NCBI GenBank assembly: GCA_023393095.1
Contig: JAEWMT010000094.1
Span: 1-64,000, forward strand
Source: Bacillota bacterium
GTDB taxonomy: Bacteria; Bacillota; Clostridia; Lachnospirales; Lachnospiraceae
Direction of reading: 5' to 3'
Length of the DNA stretch: 64,000 nt
Below the pieces are notes generated by a model that had not been told where the DNA came from, made no database searches, and saw only the letters and a list, made by a program, of their open reading frames with translations. Each line of letters opens with the position of its first letter. The first letter of the stretch is position 1. Positions 1-8,429 of the stretch are shown here, piece after piece. The position numbers were made by a program, and so were the translations under genes.

Positions 1-840
1 ATATCCCGTTATAGCATTTTTAAAGGAATCAGTGACCATCTGTAAACTATAGCCAGATGCTAGTGTAAGCTTTGCTTTAATGTCTATGTTCTTTGCGGAT
101 CCGGATACCACTGTTACACTGGCTCCGATTGGTCGTATCTCTTCTATATGCTTTAAAGTGTCACTGATAAGATCTGAAGTAACCGGAAGTTTATCACTAT
201 CCACGACTACCACCTTAACAGTACCCGGACCGTTCCATAGTGGGAATATCTTAGCATCTCCAATCCCTGTAACTTCCAAAGCCCATCGTTTATAATGATT
301 GGCATTTCCACTGGATGGCGGTGTCTTTATCTGCATATAAACTCTTGCACGTAAATTATCGTCAGATTCCTCATCTTCACCATTTTCAATTACATCGGTT
401 AAAATAGCCGTTACTCCATTTACATTGTCTATATTTTCAAGATTTCCACTGTATGTATTACCGATTTCACCAGATTGATCACAGGTTGCACTATAAACAT
501 TTTCAGAGATCAAAGCTATAATTGTATAACTTGTATCATTAATCCCCCATCTTGTACCGATATCAACTGTACCTGTTGTTTCAATTTTTCTAATTGAATA
601 GGCAGCGGGTTTTCGGGTAAGCCCGTAATCCGCTGCCTTTCTGCTTAAATATTCTCCGGTTGAAGTATCAACAAAGAATAGATCAATATAATTATTTAGT
701 AAAAAATAAGTCTGTGCCAGCTGATAGGCACAGGGTGCAAGAGCATCATAAATAATCGATCCTTCTCGTTTATCTACATCAGAGCTAACGCGATCCAGCA
801 TATCCTCTATTATATTCTCATAAGTCATCTCTTCAAACAT
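1..840 (-). CDS. xkdT: Baseplate J-family protein (XkdT-like), partial at left edge
   Basis: The minus-strand frame stays open from an ATG at 840 to the window edge, giving about 280 N-terminal residues. It begins MFEEMTYENIIEDMLDRV, and contains the segments DKREGSIIYDALAP, EYLSRKAADYGL and ARVYMQIKTPPSSGNANHY, which are typical of the baseplate J/gp47 family. In contractile tails this protein builds the wedges around the hub and links baseplate to tail fibres. Its ATG overlaps the stop of the upstream DUF2634 gene (ATGA), so the two are probably translationally coupled. The C-terminus and the expected downstream fibre genes are outside the window. Family assignment is confident; the exact length is unknown. 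Confidence 0.9.
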   Translation of the reverse strand, partial: MFEEMTYENIIEDMLDRVSSDVDKREGSIIYDALAPCAYQLAQTYFLLNNYIDLFFVDTSTGEYLSRKAADYGLTRKPAAYSIRKIETTGTVDIGTRWGINDTSYTIIALISENVYSATCDQSGEIGNTYSGNLENIDNVNGVTAILTDVIENGEDEESDDNLRARVYMQIKTPPSSGNANHYKRWALEVTGIGDAKIFPLWNGPGTVKVVVVDSDKLPVTSDLISDTLKHIEEIRPIGASVTVVSGSAKNIDIKAKLTLASGYSLQMVTDSFKNAITGY

Positions 841-1232
841 CAGACATTCACCTCCTTCTTCAATGTTCTTGATCCATAAATGCTTACAACATCAAAGGTA
901 CATAAAATTGAATCCTCCGAAAAACTGAACTCGAAGTTTTCAACATTTTCAATGCGGTCATCTGACAGCAGGCATTCTTTTATTCTGCGCATCAACTCCA
1001 TCTGGACGTAAAGCCTGTCCTGTCCGATCAGATCTTCCAGCTCTATTCCATAGGAAAAACTATAGATTGGATATTCATACTTTTCCGTGTTCAGCACCTT
1101 TAAGACTGCTTGCTGTAAGGCATCCAAATCATCAATAAATCCTTGAATTCTATTATTTGAAATATTATAAGTTCTTGATGTTTCCGAGGAGTCAGATGTA
1201 AGTGTCACATCAATACTTGCATCAGGTATCAT
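840..1232 (-). CDS. xkdS: Baseplate protein, DUF2634 family (XkdS-like)
   Basis: This 130-residue protein matches the DUF2634/XkdS type found in PBSX-like elements, related to the gp25 baseplate family. Recognisable parts are the central NNRIQGFIDDLDALQQAV and the acidic segment YPIYSFSYGIELEDLIGQ, which in this family sits near the start of the conserved wedge domain. It overlaps both neighbours by 4 nt (upstream 1229-1232, downstream 840), the tight packing of a co-translated tail operon. Position between DUF2577 and baseplate J is the standard order. The role as a baseplate wedge component is inferred from family and synteny. Confidence 0.88.
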   Translation of the reverse strand: MIPDASIDVTLTSDSSETSRTYNISNNRIQGFIDDLDALQQAVLKVLNTEKYEYPIYSFSYGIELEDLIGQDRLYVQMELMRRIKECLLSDDRIENVENFEFSFSEDSILCTFDVVSIYGSRTLKKEVNV

Positions 1233-1543
1233 ATTTTCACATCCTCTACTATGTATTCATTCATATTTTCACTTTGTCTCAAGGTTATCGTAGAGCCCAT
1301 CGTGATAAATGCTTTGTCAATGATCTCAACAATATAAAACTCTTTCCCGCCATGATTACGAATAATACGTACTTTATCTCCGGTTACAGTGTAATTAATT
1401 AGATTTCCCTTAATTAGTTCCTTCGGAATCGTAAGTTTTTCATTTATCATAATTCCGTGATTGACCACGATACCCGTCATGAGGCTGCAAAGCTTAGCAT
1501 TATTAATATAATTCTGTATTATTTCTTTTATCTCATTGATCAT
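1229..1543 (-). CDS. xkdR: DUF2577 baseplate-associated protein (XkdR-like)
   Basis: A 104-residue protein of the DUF2577/XkdR type, normally encoded between the hub protein XkdQ and the DUF2634 protein in Firmicute contractile tails. The sequence has the expected small beta-rich layout: a helical N-terminus (INEIKEIIQNYINNAKL), then a segment with LTIPKELI and a basic, glycine-rich turn (VRIIRNHGGKEFYIVEII). Start and stop overlap both neighbouring genes by 4 nt. The biochemical role is not well defined in the family; a baseplate assembly role is inferred from conserved gene order. Confidence 0.85.
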   Translation of the reverse strand: MINEIKEIIQNYINNAKLCSLMTGIVVNHGIMINEKLTIPKELIKGNLINYTVTGDKVRIIRNHGGKEFYIVEIIDKAFITMGSTITLRQSENMNEYIVEDVKI

Positions 1544-2478
1544 AACTTCGCCTCTACTTTCATCGTATGGATTGGCAGGAATTCATGCGTAACCGATTTG
1601 ACGATTAGTCTTTTATCATAGTCAATATCTTCAATTCTTCCGTAGAAACTTACACCAGCTCTAATGCGGGTATCACCAAGACAGCTGAGGGATAAGCTTT
1701 CGGATTCTCTGTTATAGAGCTTTAAGAGTACTTCTGCTTTCGATTTTGCCTTCGAAGCATTCATATTATCAGCCGCCTCATAGTATTGTAAAAGCCCGAA
1801 CTTTGATACTGATTTCAGATTATTGATTACAATAAATTTATTAGAGGTATCTGTCTCTCCTTTTGCATATATCTTAATCTGATTATATGTTTCATCATCA
1901 ATAGATTTATCATAGCTGTAATCATAGGCTAGACTCTGATCACCAAGTATTAAGTTTAACTGTAAATCCTTAAGGTTCCTGATACAGATACTCCCAAATT
2001 CATCTCTTAACAAATACCATTCCCCTTTATTCGTTAAGGTATCGCTTATTCCGGAATAGATTATATCTAGCCATGTATTATTGTCTTTTACTTCTGTAGA
2101 TAACTTATACTTGGTATCACATATCTTTCCTTTTTTTAGATGAAAATAATTGCACATTCTCTTAACTAAAGTTGATACAGTATCCTCTTTAACAACTATA
2201 ATATCCTTTGCTTTGCAATACCTTAACTGATCATAGGCTGTAACTGATACCTCATTCCCTTTATTTTTGCTAGTTTTAAATACAAAACCGTAAAAAATTT
2301 CATCAGAGTTGTATTTAAAACTTACAACAGTACCATTTATAATTTCGATATCCTCATTGATATAAGTAAATTCCAGTGAGCTGCAGCCTTCATTAAAGGA
2401 ATCCTTGAAGGATACTTTGCTTACCAGCTGACTTATCTCGTATACTTTTTCCCCAATCTTTACTAAGAATTCCATCAT
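1540..2478 (-). CDS. xkdQ: Tail hub protein, XkdQ/gpD-like
   Basis: The 312-residue product resembles XkdQ/YqbQ proteins, the Firmicute equivalents of the gp27/gpD hub that sits below the tail tube. N-terminal beta domain residues include YEISQLVSKVSFKDSF and FTYINEDIEI, followed by GFVFKTSKNKGNEVSVTAYDQ, a signature region of late-control D-type hubs. The C-terminal part has the second beta domain (YDKRLIVKSVTHEF). It overlaps xkdP and xkdR by 4 nt each, implying translational coupling. In the assembled particle it would join tube, tape measure and baseplate wedges; this is family knowledge plus synteny. Confidence 0.9.
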   Translation of the reverse strand: MMEFLVKIGEKVYEISQLVSKVSFKDSFNEGCSSLEFTYINEDIEIINGTVVSFKYNSDEIFYGFVFKTSKNKGNEVSVTAYDQLRYCKAKDIIVVKEDTVSTLVKRMCNYFHLKKGKICDTKYKLSTEVKDNNTWLDIIYSGISDTLTNKGEWYLLRDEFGSICIRNLKDLQLNLILGDQSLAYDYSYDKSIDDETYNQIKIYAKGETDTSNKFIVINNLKSVSKFGLLQYYEAADNMNASKAKSKAEVLLKLYNRESESLSLSCLGDTRIRAGVSFYGRIEDIDYDKRLIVKSVTHEFLPIHTMKVEAKL

Positions 2479-3152
2479 GAAGGTATCACCAACTTCTGGC
2501 CTGCATAAATTAATGAAGGATTTTTAATTATTTTCTTATTCGCATTATATATTTTGGAATATTTCGAACCATTACCGTAGTATTTCTTTGCAATAGCCCA
2601 TAAAGTATCACCTTTTTTTACTACATAATAGCCTTTATTCTTTGGATTACTTTTGTCTGCTTTCTTTTTCGTTGCCTTGCCGTTTTTCTTAACTTCTAAA
2701 GCACCGCTCTGTTTTGCATGTTCTTGATACTCTATTAATTTAAATGATACATACTTATCTCTTTCTTCTCCCGCTTTTTCCTTTATCGTTAGGCTATCAA
2801 TCAGTACCAGAGTATTTATTACCTCATTTACTACAATTCCATCCTTTGTTGTCATACCGGACAAGAATCTAACTGGTTCAAGATCCTGTCTCCATTCTTC
2901 CAATAGTCTGAGATAATAGTCTCCATTTTGAAATCCCTTCGATGTTTCGATGTAATGAATACTTTCATAAGGCAGTTCAGCCTCAAAGCTGTATTCTTTC
3001 AGTTCCATATGTGAAGGAATTGCAATTTGGCCTAGACTTAATATTTCGTATTTTTCAATTGCCTGTGTTGAGCTTACCTCCAATTCTTCAGGATTAACCG
3101 GGAGGCGAATTGTAATATCATCCTTATCAAAAAAAATCGCATATTGACTCAT
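2475..3152 (-). CDS. xkdP: LysM-containing tail protein (XkdP-like)
   Basis: The 225-residue protein has an N-terminal XkdP-type domain (residues 1-150, with RLPVNPEELEV and GEERDKYVSFKLIEY), a lysine-rich linker near 155-170, and one C-terminal LysM domain from about 173 to 225 (YYVVKKGDTLWAIAKKYYG ... AGQKLVIPS). LysM binds peptidoglycan, consistent with a baseplate or tail-tip protein that engages the cell wall during contraction. It overlaps the hub gene by 4 nt, and its ATG overlaps the stop of the tape measure gene. LysM-containing XkdP/gp53-like proteins are standard in PBSX-type tails. Confidence 0.9.
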   Translation of the reverse strand: MSQYAIFFDKDDITIRLPVNPEELEVSSTQAIEKYEILSLGQIAIPSHMELKEYSFEAELPYESIHYIETSKGFQNGDYYLRLLEEWRQDLEPVRFLSGMTTKDGIVVNEVINTLVLIDSLTIKEKAGEERDKYVSFKLIEYQEHAKQSGALEVKKNGKATKKKADKSNPKNKGYYVVKKGDTLWAIAKKYYGNGSKYSKIYNANKKIIKNPSLIYAGQKLVIPS

Positions 3153-5398
3153 TAATATACCCCCTCAGGTGCAACAGCAATCTGTTCACGTAATATTGTT
3201 TGAATTCTACTAAATAGTTGATTCACATCTGCAGTTTCATGAACTTCTCCAAAGCTTACAGTAATATTAGGAGCCAGTGTGTTGGTTGCTACTTTGGCTA
3301 TGTAGTCTCTTTCTGCCATATCCCGCAAATAACTTAGATCCTCATTGTTCATGCTGACATTGACAGCTCCTCCCGAACCGGTACCTTTGATATTCATAGG
3401 ATTTTTTGATGTTCCTAATTTGTCATCTTTTATATTTTGAATTTCTTTAATGTCCTTCATGTCCTTTTTAGACATTAACTTATTTAGATCTTCACCTTTT
3501 CCAAGACTGCCTAATGATTTTAAAGCTTTATCCGCCTTATCATATATACCAGTCCCAACATTCTTTCCATTATCATAGGCTTTACTATAATCCATTCTAT
3601 CAAATCCAAAATCCTTTGAGCTTAAATCAAGATTATCTATAACTTTTTTATAGTTCTCGTCAGGTGCATATTTTTTAACTGCGTTATCCGCTAAATCTTT
3701 TAGACCAGACCGCCATCCTGATACTGTTTTAGCCATTTTTGTCCCGAAAACTTTATCTAACGCAGATGCTATTGTCTGTATCAAACCCAAGACATTATCT
3801 GCCATGCCTTGGAATAGATAAATAATCGAAGAGACCGGATTAGTAAATAAATTTCCTAGAAAGTTTGCAAAATTTATAAATGGATTTAATAGATAGTTAA
3901 TTATACCGAGGACAAAATCAAATAAACCTAAAAACAGATTCCATATAAAAGCTACTGCAACGCCTACTACTCCACCAATAAATCCAAATATATCTTCAAA
4001 CGAGACTCCCAAGGATTGAAGGATGTATATGACTGCGGCAATAATCGCTATTATTAATAAAATTGGCGCTATCGCCGCAATTTCAGCCTCTATAGAAGCC
4101 CATTGAGATACGATTACTCCAGCCAATGACTGTATAATACTAATTAGCGCAGTTGCTCCAATATAAGCTAAATAAATTCCTATAGCCATTAAAATAGGTA
4201 CTATTTTAGAAAAATTATTTGTAACAAATTCAATCAATTTACTAGCAGCTTGCGAAATAAAACCTAATGAATTGATAACTATATTTAGTCCTGCCTGAAC
4301 TGCTGGATTATTTAAGATAGATGCAACCAACTGCATAAGCGGACTTAATGCATTCATTGCGCTATTCTGAATCTTTGTCCATGCATTTGCAAATGTCATG
4401 GGCTGCTTTTCAAATTCACTATTGATATCACTACTTGCTGCAAACATTGCATTTTTTAATAAGTCAGCCGTAATTTGCCCCTGGTCAGCCATTTCCTGAA
4501 GCTGATCACTTGATTTACCGGTGTATGCCGAAAGAGCATCTCCCATGGTAGTATCCTTCCCTGCTACGGAACTGAACTCATCACCCTGCATTACACCATC
4601 GGATAGCCCCCTTGTAACATCGCTTAGGCTCTGATCCGACTCATCTAAGGTTAAAGATTTCTGTATCATCTCTGTAAAACCGATAGCAGAATCATTATCC
4701 TTCTTAAAAGTATCCAAAGATCCTATATTAGAAACTGCGTTTGCCATGTCGCTATAAGAACCATAGGAGCGTGTAGCTGCAGCACTGACTTTATTTTGTA
4801 AATTTGCTTGGCTCTGCATACCGTCATTAATATCTGCAAGCTTATTACCTGTATTAACGTATTGATCAACCATTTTCATACCACTTTTAATATTGCCTAA
4901 ACTAAGTGCAGATTTTATAAAGTTTCTCAATCCGGAACTTGATTTTTTAGTACTTGTTTCCGTATTATTTAATTCATTATTCATTTGCATTGCCGTATTG
5001 GAGATTTTCATCAATGATCCATCCGCTTTAGAAAAAGCAGATGAATCTACTGGCAGATCCATTTTATCTGATAATTTATTAAAATTAGAGGTTAAACCAG
5101 TTAAATCAGACGACAATTTGCTTATGTCAATGGTCATAATATCAAAATCAGTTGATAAGCTTGAGAGATTTGATGACATTTTTTTAGTATCGGATATAAA
5201 ATCATATGTTTGTGATGATATGTCAATAAATGAACTAGCTAAGTCAACTAAATCAATTGACAAACCATTTAACTTAAGTGAAAAGTCTGTAACATTACTT
5301 AGCGAGGACTTAATACAAGAATTCCAATTTGAAATACTTTTTGCATTCATATCTAATGCTGCTTCGCTCATTAATAAACCATTTGACTCACTTGCCAT
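3152..5398 (-). CDS. xkdO: Tape measure protein (XkdO-like)
   Basis: At 748 residues this is the longest protein of the tail cluster and follows the tail assembly chaperone, as tape measure genes do. The N-terminal 300 residues are helical and Ser/Asn/Asp-rich. A strongly hydrophobic stretch lies around residues 390-520 (for example LIIAIIAAVIYILQSLGV), the usual membrane-active segment of tape measures. The tape-measure type N-terminal domain is suggested by residues near 180-330 (KLADINDGMQSQANLQNKV, GDEFSSVAGKDTTMGDALS). Using about 0.15 nm per residue, a tail near 110 nm would be expected (inference). Its ATG overlaps the TAA of the chaperone's -1 frame extension (TAATG), so production may be coupled to frameshifting. 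Confidence 0.9.
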   Translation of the reverse strand: MASESNGLLMSEAALDMNAKSISNWNSCIKSSLSNVTDFSLKLNGLSIDLVDLASSFIDISSQTYDFISDTKKMSSNLSSLSTDFDIMTIDISKLSSDLTGLTSNFNKLSDKMDLPVDSSAFSKADGSLMKISNTAMQMNNELNNTETSTKKSSSGLRNFIKSALSLGNIKSGMKMVDQYVNTGNKLADINDGMQSQANLQNKVSAAATRSYGSYSDMANAVSNIGSLDTFKKDNDSAIGFTEMIQKSLTLDESDQSLSDVTRGLSDGVMQGDEFSSVAGKDTTMGDALSAYTGKSSDQLQEMADQGQITADLLKNAMFAASSDINSEFEKQPMTFANAWTKIQNSAMNALSPLMQLVASILNNPAVQAGLNIVINSLGFISQAASKLIEFVTNNFSKIVPILMAIGIYLAYIGATALISIIQSLAGVIVSQWASIEAEIAAIAPILLIIAIIAAVIYILQSLGVSFEDIFGFIGGVVGVAVAFIWNLFLGLFDFVLGIINYLLNPFINFANFLGNLFTNPVSSIIYLFQGMADNVLGLIQTIASALDKVFGTKMAKTVSGWRSGLKDLADNAVKKYAPDENYKKVIDNLDLSSKDFGFDRMDYSKAYDNGKNVGTGIYDKADKALKSLGSLGKGEDLNKLMSKKDMKDIKEIQNIKDDKLGTSKNPMNIKGTGSGGAVNVSMNNEDLSYLRDMAERDYIAKVATNTLAPNITVSFGEVHETADVNQLFSRIQTILREQIAVAPEGVY

Positions 5399-5589
5399 TA
5401 TCTTCTCCTCCCTCCTTTCATTTTTGCTTTATTGGCTGCACGTTTTTCTTCTTCCGCTCTTAATTGAATACTGGCATAAATGAACGCCTTTTCTCTGTCA
5501 TCCATCCCATCCAATATGGACGGAAGAATATGAAGCTTTTGTAAAGCAAAGTGTGCCAGATTAAGCTCAGCATCACCTTGCTCAATTAG
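5398..5589 (-). CDS. Tail assembly chaperone, -1 frame extension (T-type domain)
   Basis: This 63-codon open frame has no convincing start of its own. It begins directly at the slippery site at the end of the XkdN-like gene. Read after a -1 slip it starts LIEQGDAELNLAHFALQKLH, includes DDREKAFIYASIQLRAEEE and ends in a Lys/Arg-rich tail. A helical, charged domain of this kind is what the T part of lambda-type G/GT chaperones looks like. The stop codon TAA overlaps the ATG of the tape measure gene. A fusion protein of about 196 residues (133 + 63) is predicted. Independent translation from an internal ATG is possible but no Shine-Dalgarno sequence is evident. Confidence 0.82.
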   Translation of the reverse strand, partial: LIEQGDAELNLAHFALQKLHILPSILDGMDDREKAFIYASIQLRAEEEKRAANKAKMKGGRRR

Positions 5590-5987
5590 TTTTTTGCTTC
5601 TTCAATATCTTCATTAATATTCTTATCCAGACCACTAATTTCTTGGATAGCCTGCGCAAGTGCTGCATACTCGCCAACATAAAGCATTTTCTGAAGTAAC
5701 GCTGATTCGCCCAATACGCCATATGCCTTCTGTAACTCAGCATTTGTAAGATCTGGAAATACCACTGCACCAGCTGTCATCGCCTGTACATATTCTGCTC
5801 GATCAAAGGTCTCAGTTCCTTTTTTATCTTTTTTAGTATATTTCTTGATTAAGAATTTATTTTCTTCCTGTGTGACAGGTTTAATGATAAAAGGAATTGG
5901 CTTGCCATCCTCCAAAAACCTGTCTGAAATAATAACCTCTTTATTTTCTACCTGAATTGGATGTAAAAATGCATTTAATGAACTCAT
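5586..5987 (-). CDS. xkdN: Tail assembly chaperone (XkdN-like)
   Basis: The 133-residue product matches XkdN-type chaperones: it opens SSLNAFLHPIQVENKEVIIS, has a central FIIKPVTQEENKFLIKKY and the conserved region EYVQAMTAGAVVFPDLTNAE LQKAYGV. It probably coats the tape measure protein and helps polymerise the tube around it. The last sense codons are GCA AAA AAC followed at once by TAA, placing an A AAA AAC slippery heptamer at the stop. Slipping gives the longer GT-type product. The gene lies between the tube gene and the tape measure, separated from the tube gene by a palindromic repeat element (6009-6093). Confidence 0.9.
   Translation of the reverse strand: MSSLNAFLHPIQVENKEVIISDRFLEDGKPIPFIIKPVTQEENKFLIKKYTKKDKKGTETFDRAEYVQAMTAGAVVFPDLTNAELQKAYGVLGESALLQKMLYVGEYAALAQAIQEISGLDKNINEDIEEAKN
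5589..5595 (-). promoter_or_regulatory. -1 ribosomal frameshift site (A AAA AAC)
   Basis: On the minus strand the end of xkdN reads GCA AAA AAC TAA. The heptamer A AAA AAC fits the X XXY YYZ rule for simultaneous -1 slippage, and the zero-frame stop follows immediately. The -1 frame is open for 63 codons and closes exactly at the tape measure start. The same arrangement is a well-known conserved feature of tail assembly genes in long-tailed phages. No clear downstream pseudoknot was recognised by eye. Confidence 0.82.
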
Positions 5988-6008
5988 AATTTATCCTCCT
6001 TAAAAGTA

Positions 6009-6093
6009 GAGACTGTCACATTTTAGGCATATATGATATAAGGGATTACGCGGAATCCCTTATATCACTGAAAGCTATTTTTGCGACAGTCCC
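6009..6093. repeat. MITE-like palindromic repeat, short copy, inside the tail operon
   Basis: Terminal inverted repeats read GACTGTCACATTTTAGGC on the left and the complement of TTTTTGCGACAGTC on the right, around a central hairpin AAGGGATTACGCGGAATCCCTT. The arms GCATATATGATATAAGG and CCTTATATCACTG are shared with the longer copy at 51628-51840. It sits between the tube and chaperone genes. Transcription of the tail operon has to read through it, so it may act as an RNA hairpin that alters relative expression (inference). Confidence 0.8.
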
Positions 6094-6103
6094 TATATCT
6101 ATT

Positions 6104-6580
6104 TTATAAATTTGTTTTTACGTAGTCTGGTAATACAAATGAACTCTGACTTTCAATACTATCAAATGTAAAGTCACTGTCAAAGGTGATCGGATCATCC
6201 GATTCCTCTAGGGTTGATACCGGAATCGTATTAAAAATTACATTACTCAATTTAACTGTTTGTTCTCCAACAGTTGATTGGGGATCATTATTGGTAATTA
6301 ATAAACTAATGTTTCCACGAGTACCGTTATTAATATAATTAATTGTCTGCTTTAATTGCTCGCTATTCATAAAATATAGAGTAGCTGAACCTGTTCCTGT
6401 AACACCAGTCACTTTATGTTGGGTCATTCTGCTTCCCAGCATTCTTCTTTCCTGTACTACCATATCAAGCTGAGCTTTAATACTTGATATTTCGAATAAT
6501 TCTCTGGTAATGCCATCAATGGTAATAAACGCTTTACCTTCCTGAGCAGACAGCGTATCTGCTAATCTTGTATTTGCCAT
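6104..6580 (-). CDS. xkdM: Tail tube protein (XkdM-like)
   Basis: The 158-residue protein fits the XkdM/DUF2001 tube family: early LSAQEGKAFITIDGITRELF, the KVTGVTGTGSATLYFMNSEQ region and a C-terminal DPITFDSDFTFDSIES. It forms the inner, non-contracting tube delivered by sheath contraction. The gene directly follows the sheath gene with a 19-nt gap holding an AGGAGGAATT-type ribosome binding site. Sheath followed by tube is the invariant order in contractile tail loci, which supports the call. Confidence 0.93.
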   Translation of the reverse strand: MANTRLADTLSAQEGKAFITIDGITRELFEISSIKAQLDMVVQERRMLGSRMTQHKVTGVTGTGSATLYFMNSEQLKQTINYINNGTRGNISLLITNNDPQSTVGEQTVKLSNVIFNTIPVSTLEESDDPITFDSDFTFDSIESQSSFVLPDYVKTNL

Positions 6581-6599
6581 ATTCTAATTCCTCCTAAAA

Positions 6600-7643
6600 T
6601 TATGCTAAATTAACAGTAATATAAATCTTCTCAACACTGTCAACAGGTTGTACATTACAATCAATAACCACTGCATCATTATCTTTACCAGAAGATACAA
6701 CAACATCATCTGCTGAGAAATTCTGAATTGCTGACAGTCTCTGAAGTTCATTAAAGTAATCAATTAAGCTAGAGCGAAGAATAGCCCTGCCATCCTTGTT
6801 ATTATTGATCTTACCAATATAGTTAGACTCAAATATCTCCACAATATCACTGTTAATACCATCTATCGTACGGATAACTCTGTTCTTCTTAAATACATCA
6901 CCCTTATCCACCGTCGTAGTTACTAATGAATTGATATCATACACCGCTGTTACATTCTGAGTACTGTCTACCTTGAAGATAAATTCTCCGGCGGAGACTG
7001 CTTCCTCCATTTCGGATTTTGTCATTCTTGGTGATACGTCAACGGCATCCAGATATTTCTTACCGGTATTAGATTGATTGATAAATGCACCTGCGGTCAT
7101 ACCAGCTACCCATGCAGTTGCCTGAGCTGCTGTTAGAGTCGTACCATTGGATAACACTACACCATTGGTAACATTAATAATGCTCTCTTTATCTGCTGCC
7201 TGATTTGCCAGAACAACCTGTGCCTTAACTCCGTCATCGATTCTTAAAGCTTCAATCCAAGTTACAATTCTAGATTTATTATCTGCAAACTCAGTGCCGT
7301 CATAAGGATAACATAAGGTATTAAAATGCACTGTTTTTAATGCTGCCAATGCTTCATCCAAAACGGCAGCTGTATGACTTGTACCCAAATTATAGATAAG
7401 TACCGTCTGCGCTCCCTTTAAAGCCTCATTTACCAACAGCTTATCTGCTGTCGTAATTCCTGATGGATAATTATCCTTTGTAGCAGTGACCGTATAGATA
7501 GCTCCTACGGTTCCAACGCTCATTTCCTGAAGTAATACTACTATACCCCTATCTCCTGGGGTTATTGATAATGGAGCATTAGTTAGAAAGTTAATATATG
7601 CTCCCGGTAAAATCTTATTTTGACTGGTCCATGTACCTGACAT
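6600..7643 (-). CDS. xkdK: Contractile tail sheath protein (XkdK-like)
   Basis: Reading from the ATG at 7643 gives 347 residues starting MSGTWTSQNKILPGAYINF, the typical sheath N-terminus. This start is preferred to an upstream one at 7709 because GGAGGGGT lies just before it and the longer form would overlap the upstream gene. Sheath landmarks include GDRGIVVLLQEMSVG, the domain with HFNTLCYPYDGTEFADN, and the C-terminal KIYITVNLA handshake strand. Its presence shows the particle is contractile (R-type/myovirus-like), not a flexible siphovirus tail. Length is shorter than the 440-480 residues of many phage sheaths, in line with compact tailocin or PBSX-type sheaths. Confidence 0.94.
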   Translation of the reverse strand: MSGTWTSQNKILPGAYINFLTNAPLSITPGDRGIVVLLQEMSVGTVGAIYTVTATKDNYPSGITTADKLLVNEALKGAQTVLIYNLGTSHTAAVLDEALAALKTVHFNTLCYPYDGTEFADNKSRIVTWIEALRIDDGVKAQVVLANQAADKESIINVTNGVVLSNGTTLTAAQATAWVAGMTAGAFINQSNTGKKYLDAVDVSPRMTKSEMEEAVSAGEFIFKVDSTQNVTAVYDINSLVTTTVDKGDVFKKNRVIRTIDGINSDIVEIFESNYIGKINNNKDGRAILRSSLIDYFNELQRLSAIQNFSADDVVVSSGKDNDAVVIDCNVQPVDSVEKIYITVNLA

Positions 7644-7656
7644 GATACCCCTCCTT

Positions 7657-8061
7657 CTATAATTTTGTATTTGTTTGCTGTTGCTGCATATAACATATGT
7701 CTTCTTCAACTATTTCTGAATACCGGATGTCGAAGGTGAAATGCAGCACATTGTCTGTTATCTTAGCGACTTTGTTCCTTGCCTGATATGTACCTATCCT
7801 GTCAAATGCGTGCAACAAATTCTCCTGAACTGTGATGCAGTCTGTCCTAATGGCTGACTGATCACTATAATAAGAAACATCAAAAGTTAATTCACTGGAA
7901 AACCGGTTTCCTGTTCTCCTGTTATAATTCTGACTTATTATTTGCAACAGAAAGGATGGCTTACTAATACTTTCAGGTAAGTCTTCATCATAGATCACAT
8001 AGCCGCTTGGATATAACTCTGTTAATTTGCTTTTTATTGCTGCTTTAACATCACTTATCAT
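7657..8061 (-). CDS. Tail terminator-like protein (DUF6838 type)
   Basis: The 134-residue protein precedes the sheath gene, where tail terminator or tail completion proteins are encoded. Its layout (helix ISDVKAAIKSKLTELYPSG, then PESISKPSFLLQI, then a beta strand SELTFDVSYYS and a helix VQENLLHAFDRIG) is that of the phage tail terminator family found in Firmicute contractile tails. It would cap the tube and sheath when the tape-measure-defined length is reached. In a headless particle it would also close the head-proximal end (inference). Confidence 0.75.
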   Translation of the reverse strand: MISDVKAAIKSKLTELYPSGYVIYDEDLPESISKPSFLLQIISQNYNRRTGNRFSSELTFDVSYYSDQSAIRTDCITVQENLLHAFDRIGTYQARNKVAKITDNVLHFTFDIRYSEIVEEDICYMQQQQTNTKL

Positions 8062-8067
8062 GATCCT

Positions 8068-8346
8068 TTACTCCCTCTTAATCATACTCTGTAATTCATT
8101 ACCGGTACTCTTTTCGATTGCCAAATCCTTATAGGTTTGAAGGCTTCGATTGAATTCTTCCAGCGTTTTTTCTGCAAGCTTTAACTTCCTTCTCAGATGA
8201 TCTCTTTGCAGCTTCATTTTCTGATAGCGTTCCTCTATTTTCTCTTCGTTTGTGATGAAAATCCTGTTTCTTACCATCTCCTGCGCTATAGATTTTACTT
8301 GATCATCTGACAAGCCTTTTGAATTTAATAATTCTAAAAAGACCAT
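8068..8346 (-). CDS. Coiled-coil protein of unknown function, first gene of the tail operon
   Basis: A 92-residue, charged, largely helical protein. Residues 35-75 (EEKIEERYQKMKLQRDHLR ... KTLEEFNRSLQ) look like a coiled coil. GGAAGGAG lies before its ATG. It does not resemble a terminase, portal, protease or capsid protein. It is the only gene between the late-promoter block and the tail terminator. Its place at the head-proximal side of the operon might suit a structural or assembly factor, but no function can be assigned from sequence. Confidence 0.65.
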   Translation of the reverse strand: MVFLELLNSKGLSDDQVKSIAQEMVRNRIFITNEEKIEERYQKMKLQRDHLRRKLKLAEKTLEEFNRSLQTYKDLAIEKSTGNELQSMIKRE

Positions 8347-8429
8347 ATTGCTCTCCTTCCTATATCTACGGTTTTATACGAGTATCCCATCTCCCGATAT
8401 GGTGTCTGACTGTTCTTTTACGTCTGCAG

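Noticed and set aside
4893..5483. Plus-strand open frame of 196 codons
   Set aside because: It lies antisense to the tape measure gene and its Ser/Asp/Lys-rich product mirrors that gene's codons. There is no ribosome site, and the tape measure frame is strongly supported by family and order.
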